The notes below the pieces were generated by a model, which saw nothing but the letters and a program-made list of their open reading frames with translations, made no database searches and had not been told where the DNA came from. From Actinomycetota bacterium (lineage in GTDB: Bacteria; Actinomycetota; Acidimicrobiia; Acidimicrobiales; Ilumatobacteraceae): a DNA stretch of 9,075 bases. Every line of letters begins with the position of its first letter. The stretch's first letter is position 1. Below are positions 1 through 5,693 of the stretch, piece after piece. The stretch is from assembly GCA_005788205.1 (NCBI GenBank), contig SXYT01000160.1, forward strand, positions 1 through 9,075, read 5' to 3'. Both the position numbers and the translations under genes were made by a program.

Positions 1-407
1 GCGATCGCCGAGGTGGTCGACTTCTTCAACTTGGAGGTCACCTTCGAGGCCTTCGCCGATGAGGTCCCCGACCATCCGACAACGACAGGTCCGTAGTAGG
101 CGCCCTTGCCGGAGGCGGCCCCGGAACTCGCCACCATCTGCATGGTGGCACCGGCCGTGGTCGACACATTCGCAGTCTTCAAGGTGATCTTCTGGTTCGA
201 CCTCGTCACCTTCGCCGACGCGAGTGTCTGGCCCTTCGCAGAGACGAGGAGAACCGTCATGTTCTGGGCGCCCTTCATGGTGGCGGTCACCTGGAACGAC
301 TTGCCGGCGGCCTTGACGGCTGCACGCACGGGTGTGACCCCGAGAATGCTCACTGCCGCGCACGTGGCCAGGACGATTGACACGGATCGACGAGATAGGA
401 CTCGCAC
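1..407 (-). CDS. Secreted protein of unknown function, N-terminal part (runs off the window)
   Basis: I do not recognise a family. The reading frame opens with GTG at 407-405, five bases after a strong AAGGGGG ribosome binding site, and stays open for 135 codons to the window edge, so the C-terminus is missing. Residues 1-29 form a signal peptide: basic MRVLSRR, a hydrophobic stretch, then a probable cleavage after VRA (27-29). The mature part is rich in Lys, Ser, Thr, Ala and Val with alternating hydrophobic residues, as in a beta-sandwich domain. A KGAYYGPVVVGW segment lies at 101-112. No enzyme motif or cysteine is visible after the signal peptide, so a structural, adhesive or cell-surface role is only an inference. 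It is divergent from the secreted protease gene at 473, separated by 65 bases. The start and secretion are well supported; the function is not. Confidence 0.72.
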   Translation of the reverse strand, partial: MRVLSRRSVSIVLATCAAVSILGVTPVRAAVKAAGKSFQVTATMKGAQNMTVLLVSAKGQTLASAKVTRSNQKITLKTANVSTTAGATMQMVASSGAASGKGAYYGPVVVGWSGTSSAKASKVTSKLKKSTTSAI

Positions 408-412
408 GGGTA

Positions 413-419
413 CCCCCTT
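413..419 (-). promoter_or_regulatory. Strong ribosome binding site fixing the GTG start of the 1-407 gene
   Basis: On the minus strand AAGGGGG is followed by five bases and then GTG at 407-405. This selects the GTG start. It contrasts with the divergent protease gene, which has no such site. Confidence 0.6.
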
Positions 420-458
420 GTGACAGCCTCAATAGAGAGCTGAAAATTACTCAGACGG

Positions 459-464
459 TACCAT
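459..464 (+). promoter_or_regulatory. Candidate -10 box (TACCAT) for a leaderless protease transcript
   Basis: TACCAT fits the actinobacterial TANNNT -10 pattern and ends eight bases before the GTG at 473, so transcription would begin at or next to the start codon. An in-frame TAA at 464-466 prevents an upstream start, and no Shine-Dalgarno sequence precedes the GTG; both fit a leaderless message. No convincing -35 box was found. The box overlaps a GGTACC site (457-462); a second GGTACC lies at 409-414 beside the divergent gene. On the minus strand the same intergenic region has TAATTT at 449-444, a possible -10 for the divergent gene, but this is weak. Confidence 0.4.
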
Positions 465-472
465 AACGCGTC

Positions 473-1963
473 GTGGCAGTGCGGCGATTCCTTGTGGTTG
501 GTGCGTTCGCCGTGTCGGGCTTGCTCACGATCGGCACGGCCCCGGTGGTTTCTGCGCCCCTGGAGATTTCCTGGAACCTGGACCGGATCAACCAGGCGGC
601 ACTGCCACTCGACGGCAACGCCTCCATGGGTGCCCTCACCGGAGAGGGCATCGACATCTACGTGGTCGACACCGGTGTCCGCCCCACGCACGAACAGGTC
701 AACGGGAGGGTCGTGGCCGGGATCGACATGATCCCCGAGGAAGAGGTTGACGGCGCCTTCCCGCCGCCCACGCGGGACTGCGACGGTCACGGCACCCACG
801 TTGCCACCACGGCCGCCGGCACCACCGTTGGTGTCGCCGTGCGTGCCAGGGTCATCGCCGTGCGGGTGCTCGACTGCCTCGGCGACGGTGAGGTCGACGG
901 CGTGGTCACCGCGCTCGAGTGGATCAGGGACCACCACCATTCCGGACGGCTGGCGATCGCGAACCTCAGTCTCGGTGTCGACCAGGGTGACAACGGCCAG
1001 GCGATCATCGACATGGTGCAGGAACTCGCCGACGACGGGGTCATCACGGTGGTGGCAGCAGGGAACGGCGACGGTGCCGGGCTCGGCATGGACGCCTGCA
1101 AGATCGCCCCCGGCAGCGAGCCCATTGCCGTCACGGTGGGCGCGACCACGCGGTCCGACACCGCTGCTTCGTACTCGAACCACGGGACGTGCGTGGACAT
1201 CTGGGCGCCGGGTGGCGACAGGGTCTCGGGTGTCGTTGCCGGCTGGTACCGCACCGACACCGACTACGAGTCCGACATCGGCACGTCCATGGCGGCCCCG
1301 CTCGTGTCCGGTGTCCTCGCGCTCATGGCCGAGCAGCAACCGACGTTGTGCGTGGCCCAGATGACCGATGCTCTCCTCGAGCGGTCCACGAAGAACGTCA
1401 TCACGGGGCTCGGCCCGACCTCGTTCAACAGGCTCCTGCGCGTGGACACCACACCGGTGGGCACGCTGGTCGCGCCGGGCACCCCCTCCAACATCGCAAT
1501 CACGCCCGACTCATCTTCGCTCCTTGTGGGCTGGGATGCCCCGTGCGACGGCGGCAGCCCGATCATCTCCACCAAGGTGTCGGTCATCTTCGGTGGACGC
1601 ACCGTGAAGTCGGTGACGGTCACGGGCGCCAAGAGGGCCGTGCGGGTGAGGGGACTGGTGCCCGGGCGCGTCTACTCGGTCGTGGTGAAGTCCACGAACG
1701 CCGTCGGCCAGGGCGAGGCAACGTCGCGCGTGCGCTCACCGAGGGTCGTGGGGCTCAGGGTCGGCCGGGCCATCGATCGTGACTCCCTGGCCTTTCTCGA
1801 CACCGGTGGAAGGGTGGTGCTGCGCTCGCTGACGCCAAGTGTCTGCGCGGTGAAGGGGACGAACCAGCGGCTTGTGGGGGTGCGCCCCGGGAGGTGCCGC
1901 TACACCGTCCGTCCGGAGAATGCCCAGGCCGCGGTGACACGCACGATTGCCGTCACTAAATGA
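473..1963 (+). CDS. Secreted subtilisin-family (S8, proteinase K-like) serine protease with FnIII domain
   Basis: Probable extracellular endopeptidase of 496 residues. A signal peptide covers about 1-28 (cleavage near VVSA). The catalytic domain, about 29-325, has Asp66 in VVDTGV, His106 in DGHGTHVA, oxyanion Asn198 in AAGN and nucleophile Ser272 in GTSMAAP, so the active site is complete. The segment WNLDRINQAALPLDG (34-48) resembles the start of mature proteinase K/aqualysin-type enzymes. A fibronectin type III domain follows at about 336-425. A short C-terminal domain (about 426-496) has the pattern TPSVCAV ... GRCRYTV, with Cys458 and Cys475. Only a few residues separate the signal peptide from the catalytic domain, so the usual I9 inhibitor propeptide is absent. 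The GTG start is locked by an in-frame TAA at 464-466. Family and secretion are certain; the substrate is unknown. Confidence 0.95.
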   Translation: MAVRRFLVVGAFAVSGLLTIGTAPVVSAPLEISWNLDRINQAALPLDGNASMGALTGEGIDIYVVDTGVRPTHEQVNGRVVAGIDMIPEEEVDGAFPPPTRDCDGHGTHVATTAAGTTVGVAVRARVIAVRVLDCLGDGEVDGVVTALEWIRDHHHSGRLAIANLSLGVDQGDNGQAIIDMVQELADDGVITVVAAGNGDGAGLGMDACKIAPGSEPIAVTVGATTRSDTAASYSNHGTCVDIWAPGGDRVSGVVAGWYRTDTDYESDIGTSMAAPLVSGVLALMAEQQPTLCVAQMTDALLERSTKNVITGLGPTSFNRLLRVDTTPVGTLVAPGTPSNIAITPDSSSLLVGWDAPCDGGSPIISTKVSVIFGGRTVKSVTVTGAKRAVRVRGLVPGRVYSVVVKSTNAVGQGEATSRVRSPRVVGLRVGRAIDRDSLAFLDTGGRVVLRSLTPSVCAVKGTNQRLVGVRPGRCRYTVRPENAQAAVTRTIAVTK

Positions 1964-2019
1964 ACATCACTGTCTGACCCCGCGCCCCGGGTGCGTCACG
2001 GCGGGGCCCGCAGCGGGTG

Positions 2020-2025
2020 TACGGT
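2020..2025 (+). promoter_or_regulatory. Possible -10 box (TACGGT) for the small basic protein gene
   Basis: TACGGT fits TANNNT and would start transcription near 2032, giving a leader of about 48 bases that includes the palindrome at 2045-2065. The -35 region is not recognisable. The rest of the 1964-2079 gap is very GC-rich with short self-complementary pieces (CCCCGC at 1978-1983 with GCGGGG at 2001-2006), which might end the protease transcript, but there is no T-tract. Confidence 0.25.
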
Positions 2026-2044
2026 GCCGTCAAGGGAACCAGAT

Positions 2045-2065
2045 GGGGCCCACCTGGTGGGTCCC
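2045..2065. repeat. 21-base near-perfect palindrome upstream of a small gene
   Basis: Bases 2045-2054 pair with 2056-2065 around a single central T; every position pairs by Watson-Crick except G2048 with T2062, which would be a G-U wobble in RNA. The core is CCCACCTGGTGGG. The right arm ends 14 bases before the ATG at 2080 and just before the ribosome binding site. It could be a repressor operator in DNA or a leader hairpin in RNA that affects access to that site. It is not followed by a T-run, so a standard intrinsic terminator is unlikely. Confidence 0.55.
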
Positions 2066-2074
2066 GAGAGGGGG
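2066..2074 (+). promoter_or_regulatory. Ribosome binding site deciding the ATG start at 2080
   Basis: GAGAGGGGG lies five bases before ATG 2080. This favours 2080 over the in-frame upstream GTG at 2017, whose extension would read through the palindrome, and over the adjacent GTG at 2077. Confidence 0.6.
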
Positions 2075-2079
2075 CAGTG

Positions 2080-2400
2080 ATGAGCAGACGCCATCGCAAC
2101 CAGGACCTCGCGCCCGTGCCGCGCGCCGATGTGAGGGCTCACGCCCACAACGAACGACACCGTGTGCACAGCGAGCTCCACCTAGTCGAGGAGGCCGTGC
2201 GCAACGGTCTCGAACCAATCGACGTGGAGGAGCCCGGACCCGAGTGGAAGCCCGTCCACCACCATGACGCACAGGTCGGCCTGGAGAAGAGCCGCCGGCC
2301 AAAGGTCATCAAGCACTGGAAGACGAAGGAGTGGAAGCGCCGAAAGGCCCTTCGCCGCCAGCGTGCCCGGGAGTGGGAGAGGCTCGCCGAGGCGGGCTGA
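2080..2400 (+). CDS. Small basic histidine-rich protein of unknown function
   Basis: I do not recognise this 106-residue protein. The ATG at 2080 follows a good ribosome binding site. The sequence contains ten histidines (several in the first 34 residues, then HHH at 60-62), an acidic middle (DVEEPGPEWKP, 48-58) and a C-terminal tail from about 70 to 103 dominated by Lys, Arg, Trp and Glu (KHWKTKEWKRRKALRRQ). That tail looks like one long amphipathic, strongly basic helix. There is no signal peptide or membrane segment, so it is probably cytoplasmic. A basic tail of this kind often binds nucleic acid or the ribosome; that is inference only. The gene stands alone, convergent with the acetyltransferase gene 34 bases away, and is preceded by a palindrome that may control it. 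It is probably real because the ribosome binding site and codon use agree with its neighbours. Confidence 0.62.
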   Translation: MSRRHRNQDLAPVPRADVRAHAHNERHRVHSELHLVEEAVRNGLEPIDVEEPGPEWKPVHHHDAQVGLEKSRRPKVIKHWKTKEWKRRKALRRQRAREWERLAEAG

Positions 2401-2434
2401 GCCAACGATTGTCCGGAGGCTGCCTAGCGGCTGC

Positions 2435-3055
2435 TCACCGACCCAGCCACGTGCTGGCGTAGCCGTTGCGGCGGTCATGCCATTCCTCCACGGTGATGCC
2501 GTAGCGGACGTGGTCCTCCCAGTTGCCGTTGATCTCGAGGAAGCGCTTTGCCACGCCCTCCTCACGGATGTGGAGCTTCTCCATGACGCGCCGGCTGTTC
2601 GCATTGCGCGGGATGATGCAGACCTCGAGACGGTGGAGGTTCAGTTCCTCGAACGCGAAGTCGGCAAGCACGACGACGGCCTCTGACATGTAGGAGTTGC
2701 CCGCCCGCGCACGGTCGATCCAGTACCCGAGGGTCGCCGACTGCATCGCGCCGCGGATGACGTTGTTCAGGTTGATCTCCCCGGCAAACGCGCCGTCCAC
2801 GAAGATGCCGAACGAGTACTGGGTGCCGGCATGCCGTTCGCGCTCACGGGCCGAGCACCGGGCGGCGAAGACCTCGCGGTTCTGCTCGGCATCCGGCTGG
2901 TGCGGGAGCCGCATCGGCTCCCACCTGGTCAGCCAGTCGCCGTTGCGCGTGCGCACCTCGCTCCACGCGGCGAAGTCCTGGGCCACGAGCGGCCGCAGCA
3001 CGATGCGCCGGCCGTAGAGCCGGAGCCCCAGGTTCGACGACTTGCCGGGGTGCAT
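2435..3055 (-). CDS. RimJ/RimL-type GNAT N-acetyltransferase
   Basis: Predicted to transfer acetyl from acetyl-CoA to an amino group, by family relationship the N-terminus of a protein; the substrate is unknown. The protein has 206 residues. The N-terminal strand LRLYGRRIVLRPLVAQDFAAW (11-31) and the motif LGYWIDRARAGNSYMSEAV (109-127) are typical of the GNAT_3 group. The later segment NANSRRVMEKLHIREEGV (151-168) with WEDHVRYGITVEEW is characteristic of RimJ. The acetyl-CoA loop reads RAGNSY; the last position, usually Gly before the aromatic residue, is Ser here. The ATG at 3055 is eight bases after GGAAGGG, and the gene starts five bases after the phosphatase stop codon, so it is the last gene of a five-gene operon. 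A longer reading frame upstream exists but lies inside the phosphatase gene and lacks support. Confidence 0.9.
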   Translation of the reverse strand: MHPGKSSNLGLRLYGRRIVLRPLVAQDFAAWSEVRTRNGDWLTRWEPMRLPHQPDAEQNREVFAARCSARERERHAGTQYSFGIFVDGAFAGEINLNNVIRGAMQSATLGYWIDRARAGNSYMSEAVVVLADFAFEELNLHRLEVCIIPRNANSRRVMEKLHIREEGVAKRFLEINGNWEDHVRYGITVEEWHDRRNGYASTWLGR

Positions 3056-3060
3056 CGCTG

Positions 3061-3972
3061 TCACCCTTCCAGTCTCCCACGCTCGATGACCCCGTCCCGC
3101 AGGCTGCCCGTGGACACGGTGATGTCCTGCAACTGCAGGCGGCGCATGACCCCCACGAGGATGCAGCACCCCGCCACGATGATGTCCGCGCGCTCTTTCG
3201 TCAGGCCTGGATTGCGCACGCGGTCCGCGAGAGACTCCGTGGCCAGCGTGCGGAACACGTCCTCGGCCGCCTCGCGCGTGAGGACGAAACCGTTGAGGGC
3301 CTCCTCGTCGAACACTGCCTGGCCGATCTCCACTGCCGCGATCGTCACGACCGTGCCGGCGATGCCGACCACGCGCGACGCCGTGAGCATCTCGGGATGG
3401 AGCCGGCTGAGCTCTTCCAGTTCGTCCTGCACCGCACCGATCACGTTCGTGAGGTCCTCTGGCCGCGGGGGGTCCGTGGTGAGGTCGGATTCGGTGGCCG
3501 TCACCGCCCCGATCGGGATGCTCGCGGAACGGTGGGGTTCGTCCACGCCCACGGTGAGTTCCGTGCTCCCGCCACCGATGTCGACGACGAGGGTGTTGCC
3601 GGGGATGCGGGGCAGCCTGCGCAGCGCACCCGTGAAGGAGAGCGATGCCTCCTGCTCACCTGTCAGCACGGTGAGCCCGAGCCCGCAGGCCTGTTCGATC
3701 CGGGTGGCGAGCTCGGCGGTGTTCGCGGCACGCCGGCACGCGGCAGTTCCCACCACGGTTGTCGTGGACGCGCCCAGTTCTCTCGCTCGTTCCGCGAACA
3801 GCGTCACCGCAGCGACGGTGCGCTCGATCGCTGCGGGGGAGAGGATGCCCGAGCCGGCCAGTCCCTCGCCGAGGCGCGTGGTCTCGAGTGCGCGGAGCAC
3901 ATCCCGTCCGTCCTCTGCGACCAACACCTTGACCGAGTTCGTGCCCACGTCGATCACCGCAGCGATGCTCAT
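3061..3972 (-). CDS. ppx: Ppx/GppA-family exopolyphosphatase
   Basis: Predicted to release phosphate from the ends of polyphosphate chains, or from pppGpp, in the cytoplasm; the sequence does not decide between them. The 303-residue protein has the actin-like ATPase fold of the family: phosphate loop 1 AVIDVGTNSVK (5-15), the GEQEA segment (105-109) whose Glu108 matches the catalytic glutamate region of exopolyphosphatases, phosphate loop 2 VVDIGGGSTEL (129-139), and the late GIAGTVVT (203-210) and STGSLRDGV (287-295) segments. It is the short form without a C-terminal HD domain, as is common in Actinobacteria. The ATG at 3972 follows GGGAGGG by four bases and overlaps the DUF501 stop codon as ATGA, implying coupled translation. 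Placement next to DUF501 is the conserved actinobacterial arrangement. Confidence 0.95.
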   Translation of the reverse strand: MSIAAVIDVGTNSVKVLVAEDGRDVLRALETTRLGEGLAGSGILSPAAIERTVAAVTLFAERARELGASTTTVVGTAACRRAANTAELATRIEQACGLGLTVLTGEQEASLSFTGALRRLPRIPGNTLVVDIGGGSTELTVGVDEPHRSASIPIGAVTATESDLTTDPPRPEDLTNVIGAVQDELEELSRLHPEMLTASRVVGIAGTVVTIAAVEIGQAVFDEEALNGFVLTREAAEDVFRTLATESLADRVRNPGLTKERADIIVAGCCILVGVMRRLQLQDITVSTGSLRDGVIERGRLEG

Positions 3973-4460
3973 GAGACCCTCCCGGCGTGGCGGATCCCGG
4001 CCCCGGCGAGCTGCTCTGCCACCCACGCGCCGACTGCGTCATCGCCACCGGCCAGCCACCACCCGAAGTGTGCGTGCAGGCATTTCACGCCGCGCCTCGT
4101 GCCGCCGACTCCGCCCGACGGCGCGGGGCCGGTGTGACCGGCGGGGATGTGCGCGTCGCGCAGGGCGGCATAGCGGCGGTGGATGTCATCGAGGGCGTCG
4201 AGGCCGATTGCCGCCTCGGCCTCGTCCACCGCGCCGTCAGCCTCGAGGCGGCTGACGGCGGCGACCTCCGCGCGCCCGCACAGCCAGTAGAACGTGGGCA
4301 TCGGGGTGCCGTCGCGCAGGAGCGGCGCGTTGCACAGCACCACGGGTGCCCCGGAGGCGTCGCGCACGGCGACGGTGTACCCGCCCTGGGGGTCACGGCC
4401 GAGCAGCAGCCGCACGGCGCTCTCGTCGTCGGCGCCCGGTGCATCGCCGGGGAGCTGCAT
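3969..4460 (-). CDS. DUF501 domain protein
   Basis: A 163-residue cytoplasmic protein of a family confined mainly to Actinobacteria; its biochemical role is unknown. Family marks are DGTPMPTFYWLCGRAEVAAVSRLEADG (50-76) and the C-terminal signature TRRGVKCLHAHFGWWLAGG (121-139), whose Cys127, His129 and His131 are striking and could bind a metal or act in catalysis, though that is inference. The N-terminal part has GRDPQGGYTVAVRD and VVLCNAPLL. In other Actinobacteria this gene usually sits between a septum-formation initiator gene and ppx. Here ppx is still the next gene, overlapping as ATGA, but the upstream neighbour is coxG, three bases away. The ATG at 4460 has only a weak ribosome binding site (AAGTAG within the coxG end), consistent with coupling to coxG translation. 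Confidence 0.92.
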   Translation of the reverse strand: MQLPGDAPGADDESAVRLLLGRDPQGGYTVAVRDASGAPVVLCNAPLLRDGTPMPTFYWLCGRAEVAAVSRLEADGAVDEAEAAIGLDALDDIHRRYAALRDAHIPAGHTGPAPSGGVGGTRRGVKCLHAHFGWWLAGGDDAVGAWVAEQLAGAGIRHAGRVS

Positions 4461-4463
4461 GGG

Positions 4464-5096
4464 CTACTTGACGATGAGCCAGACGATGACGGCGGCGACC
4501 ACCACGACCACCGGCAACGCACGCTTCAGGATCGGGGCGCCTGCAGCGTCGAGGAGGTCGATCGGCTTGGCCTCGGGCCCGTCGATCTTGCGCGGGCCGG
4601 CGTCAGCCGCCACGGCCTGGGCCGCCGCGGGTGCCGCGGGTGCGGCCGGTTGCGACGCGATGAGGGTGTTCAGATTCTCCACGAACTGGCCGAGGATCTT
4701 GTCGCTGATGTCGGCCATGGCGCCGCGGCCGAACTGGGCAATCTTTCCCGTGATCGAGAGATCCGTGGTGACCTGCACCTTGGTGGACGACGCCGACATC
4801 TCGGTGAGCTGGGCGGTGATGAGGGCAGAGGCGTTGCCCTTGCCCCCGGTGTCGCGGCCCTCGCCGCGAAGGACTGCCTTGTGCGCGGCATCGTCGCGCT
4901 CCACGAAACTGGCCTGACCCTTGAACTGTGCCTGGATCGGCCCGACCTTCACCTTGACCACACCGCGGTAGGTGTCTCCCTCGATCTCCTGCAGTTCTGC
5001 GCCCGGCAGGCACGGAGCGATGCGCTCGACGTCGGTGAGGATCTTCCAAGCCTCGTCCACCGTCACCGGCACCTCGAATTCGTGGTTCAGATCCAT
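4464..5096 (-). CDS. coxG: CoxG-family SRPBCC protein with C-terminal membrane anchor
   Basis: Accessory protein of aerobic CO dehydrogenase and related molybdenum hydroxylases; CoxG recruits the enzyme to the cytoplasmic membrane and supports coupling to the respiratory chain. The protein has 210 residues. Residues 1-148 form the SRPBCC (START-like) fold: opening HEFEVPVTVDEAWKILTDVE, then IAPCLPGAEL (26-35), a glycine-rich turn GRDTGGKGNA (80-89) and the terminal helix near GRGAMADISDKILGQFVENL (123-142). A low-complexity Ala/Pro linker runs from about 148 to 166. A hydrophobic segment rich in Val (about 193-209) ends the chain and should anchor it in the membrane. The ATG at 5096 lies inside the end of the nucleotidyltransferase gene (ten-base overlap) with GAGGAC eight bases upstream. 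The family is well supported; which enzyme it serves is inferred from neighbours. Confidence 0.93.
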   Translation of the reverse strand: MDLNHEFEVPVTVDEAWKILTDVERIAPCLPGAELQEIEGDTYRGVVKVKVGPIQAQFKGQASFVERDDAAHKAVLRGEGRDTGGKGNASALITAQLTEMSASSTKVQVTTDLSITGKIAQFGRGAMADISDKILGQFVENLNTLIASQPAAPAAPAAAQAVAADAGPRKIDGPEAKPIDLLDAAGAPILKRALPVVVVVAAVIVWLIVK

Positions 5097-5674
5097 TTCG
5101 TCAAGTCCTCGCGTGTGTCGATGTCCTCAGATGACCCTTGACAGGCTACTTCCACAACCAATTCGGGACGCATGTGCATGAGGGTTCTCGCCCCCGCGTC
5201 AGGGTCACCCTCGGTGGTCTCGAACAGTTCCCACACATCCGAGCGCAGTTTCACGGGGTTCCCCCGACGGCCGTCGTGCGTGGCGACGGCAATGGGCGCG
5301 TCTGCCCCTGCGACGGCGCGCCATGACTGGGCCCCGACGAACGGCTGGTCACCGAGCCCGATCACCACCTGGTCAGCACCCGCCTCCCTGGCACTCTCGA
5401 TCGCGCGCAGGACCGAGGATCGCTGCCCCGAGCGCCAGTCGGGGTTCGAGACAGTGGTACATCCCTCGAGGGCCTCCAGGATGCCCGCGGAGGTGTCCGC
5501 ACCCAGGATGACCGTGCAGTCCGCGCCGCCAGCCTCGGTCATGGCCCGCACAGAGAGCGTGAGCACGGGGGTCCCGCGGATGGGGGCGAGAAGTTTGTGC
5601 ACGGGGCCCGAAAATCGTTCCCCTGCACCGGCGGCGAGGAGGACATAGGCGGTTCTGAGCGGGAGGTTCGTCAC
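5087..5674 (-). CDS. mocA: MobA/MocA-like molybdopterin nucleotidyltransferase
   Basis: Predicted to transfer CMP from CTP to molybdopterin, giving the cytosine dinucleotide cofactor used by CO and xanthine dehydrogenase-type enzymes. In 195 residues the NTP-transferase 3 marks are LAAGAGERFSG (13-23) with Lys27 in HKLL (nucleotide binding), NPDWRSGQRSSVLRAI (77-92), the metal-binding GDQP (108-111), GRRGNPVKLRSDVW (135-148, substrate pocket) and DIDTREDL (184-191). CTP rather than GTP specificity is inferred from the cox context. The GTG at 5674 is the best start, with a poor AGGCAGG-like site nine bases upstream; an in-frame TTG at 5680 is possible. It is the first gene of the five-gene operon and starts only 19 bases from the divergent peptidase gene, so its promoter must lie inside that gene. 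MobA or another sugar-type nucleotidyltransferase is a less likely reading. Confidence 0.88.
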   Translation of the reverse strand: MTNLPLRTAYVLLAAGAGERFSGPVHKLLAPIRGTPVLTLSVRAMTEAGGADCTVILGADTSAGILEALEGCTTVSNPDWRSGQRSSVLRAIESAREAGADQVVIGLGDQPFVGAQSWRAVAGADAPIAVATHDGRRGNPVKLRSDVWELFETTEGDPDAGARTLMHMRPELVVEVACQGSSEDIDTREDLTKWI

Positions 5675-5680
5675 TTCCAA

Positions 5681-5686
5681 TAGCCT
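5681..5686 (+). promoter_or_regulatory. Candidate -10 box (TAGCCT) for leaderless NlpC/P60 transcript
   Basis: TAGCCT fits TANNNT and ends seven bases before ATG 5694, the same geometry as the box before the protease gene. The only Shine-Dalgarno-like run, GGAGG at 5662-5666, is too far away to serve that ATG. No -35 box is convincing. Confidence 0.35.
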
Positions 5687-5693
5687 GCCTGAA

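Noticed and set aside
350..1339. Minus-strand open frame of 329 codons
   Set aside because: It is antisense to the catalytic domain of the protease, which has a complete active site; the translation is Asp/His/Arg/Gly-rich without motifs.
1978..2017. GC-rich self-complementary pieces after the protease stop
   Set aside because: Short stems of four to six pairs are common at this base composition, and there is no T-tract; not called as a terminator.
2831..4255. Plus-strand open frame of 474 codons
   Set aside because: It lies antisense to the acetyltransferase, ppx and DUF501 genes, all of which have clear family motifs. Its translation is low-complexity Arg/Ser/Pro typical of opposite-strand reading in GC-rich DNA.
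3987..5141. Plus-strand open frame of 384 codons
   Set aside because: It is antisense to DUF501 and coxG, with no recognisable motif and a composition rich in His, Arg, Gly and Asp as expected from a shadow frame.
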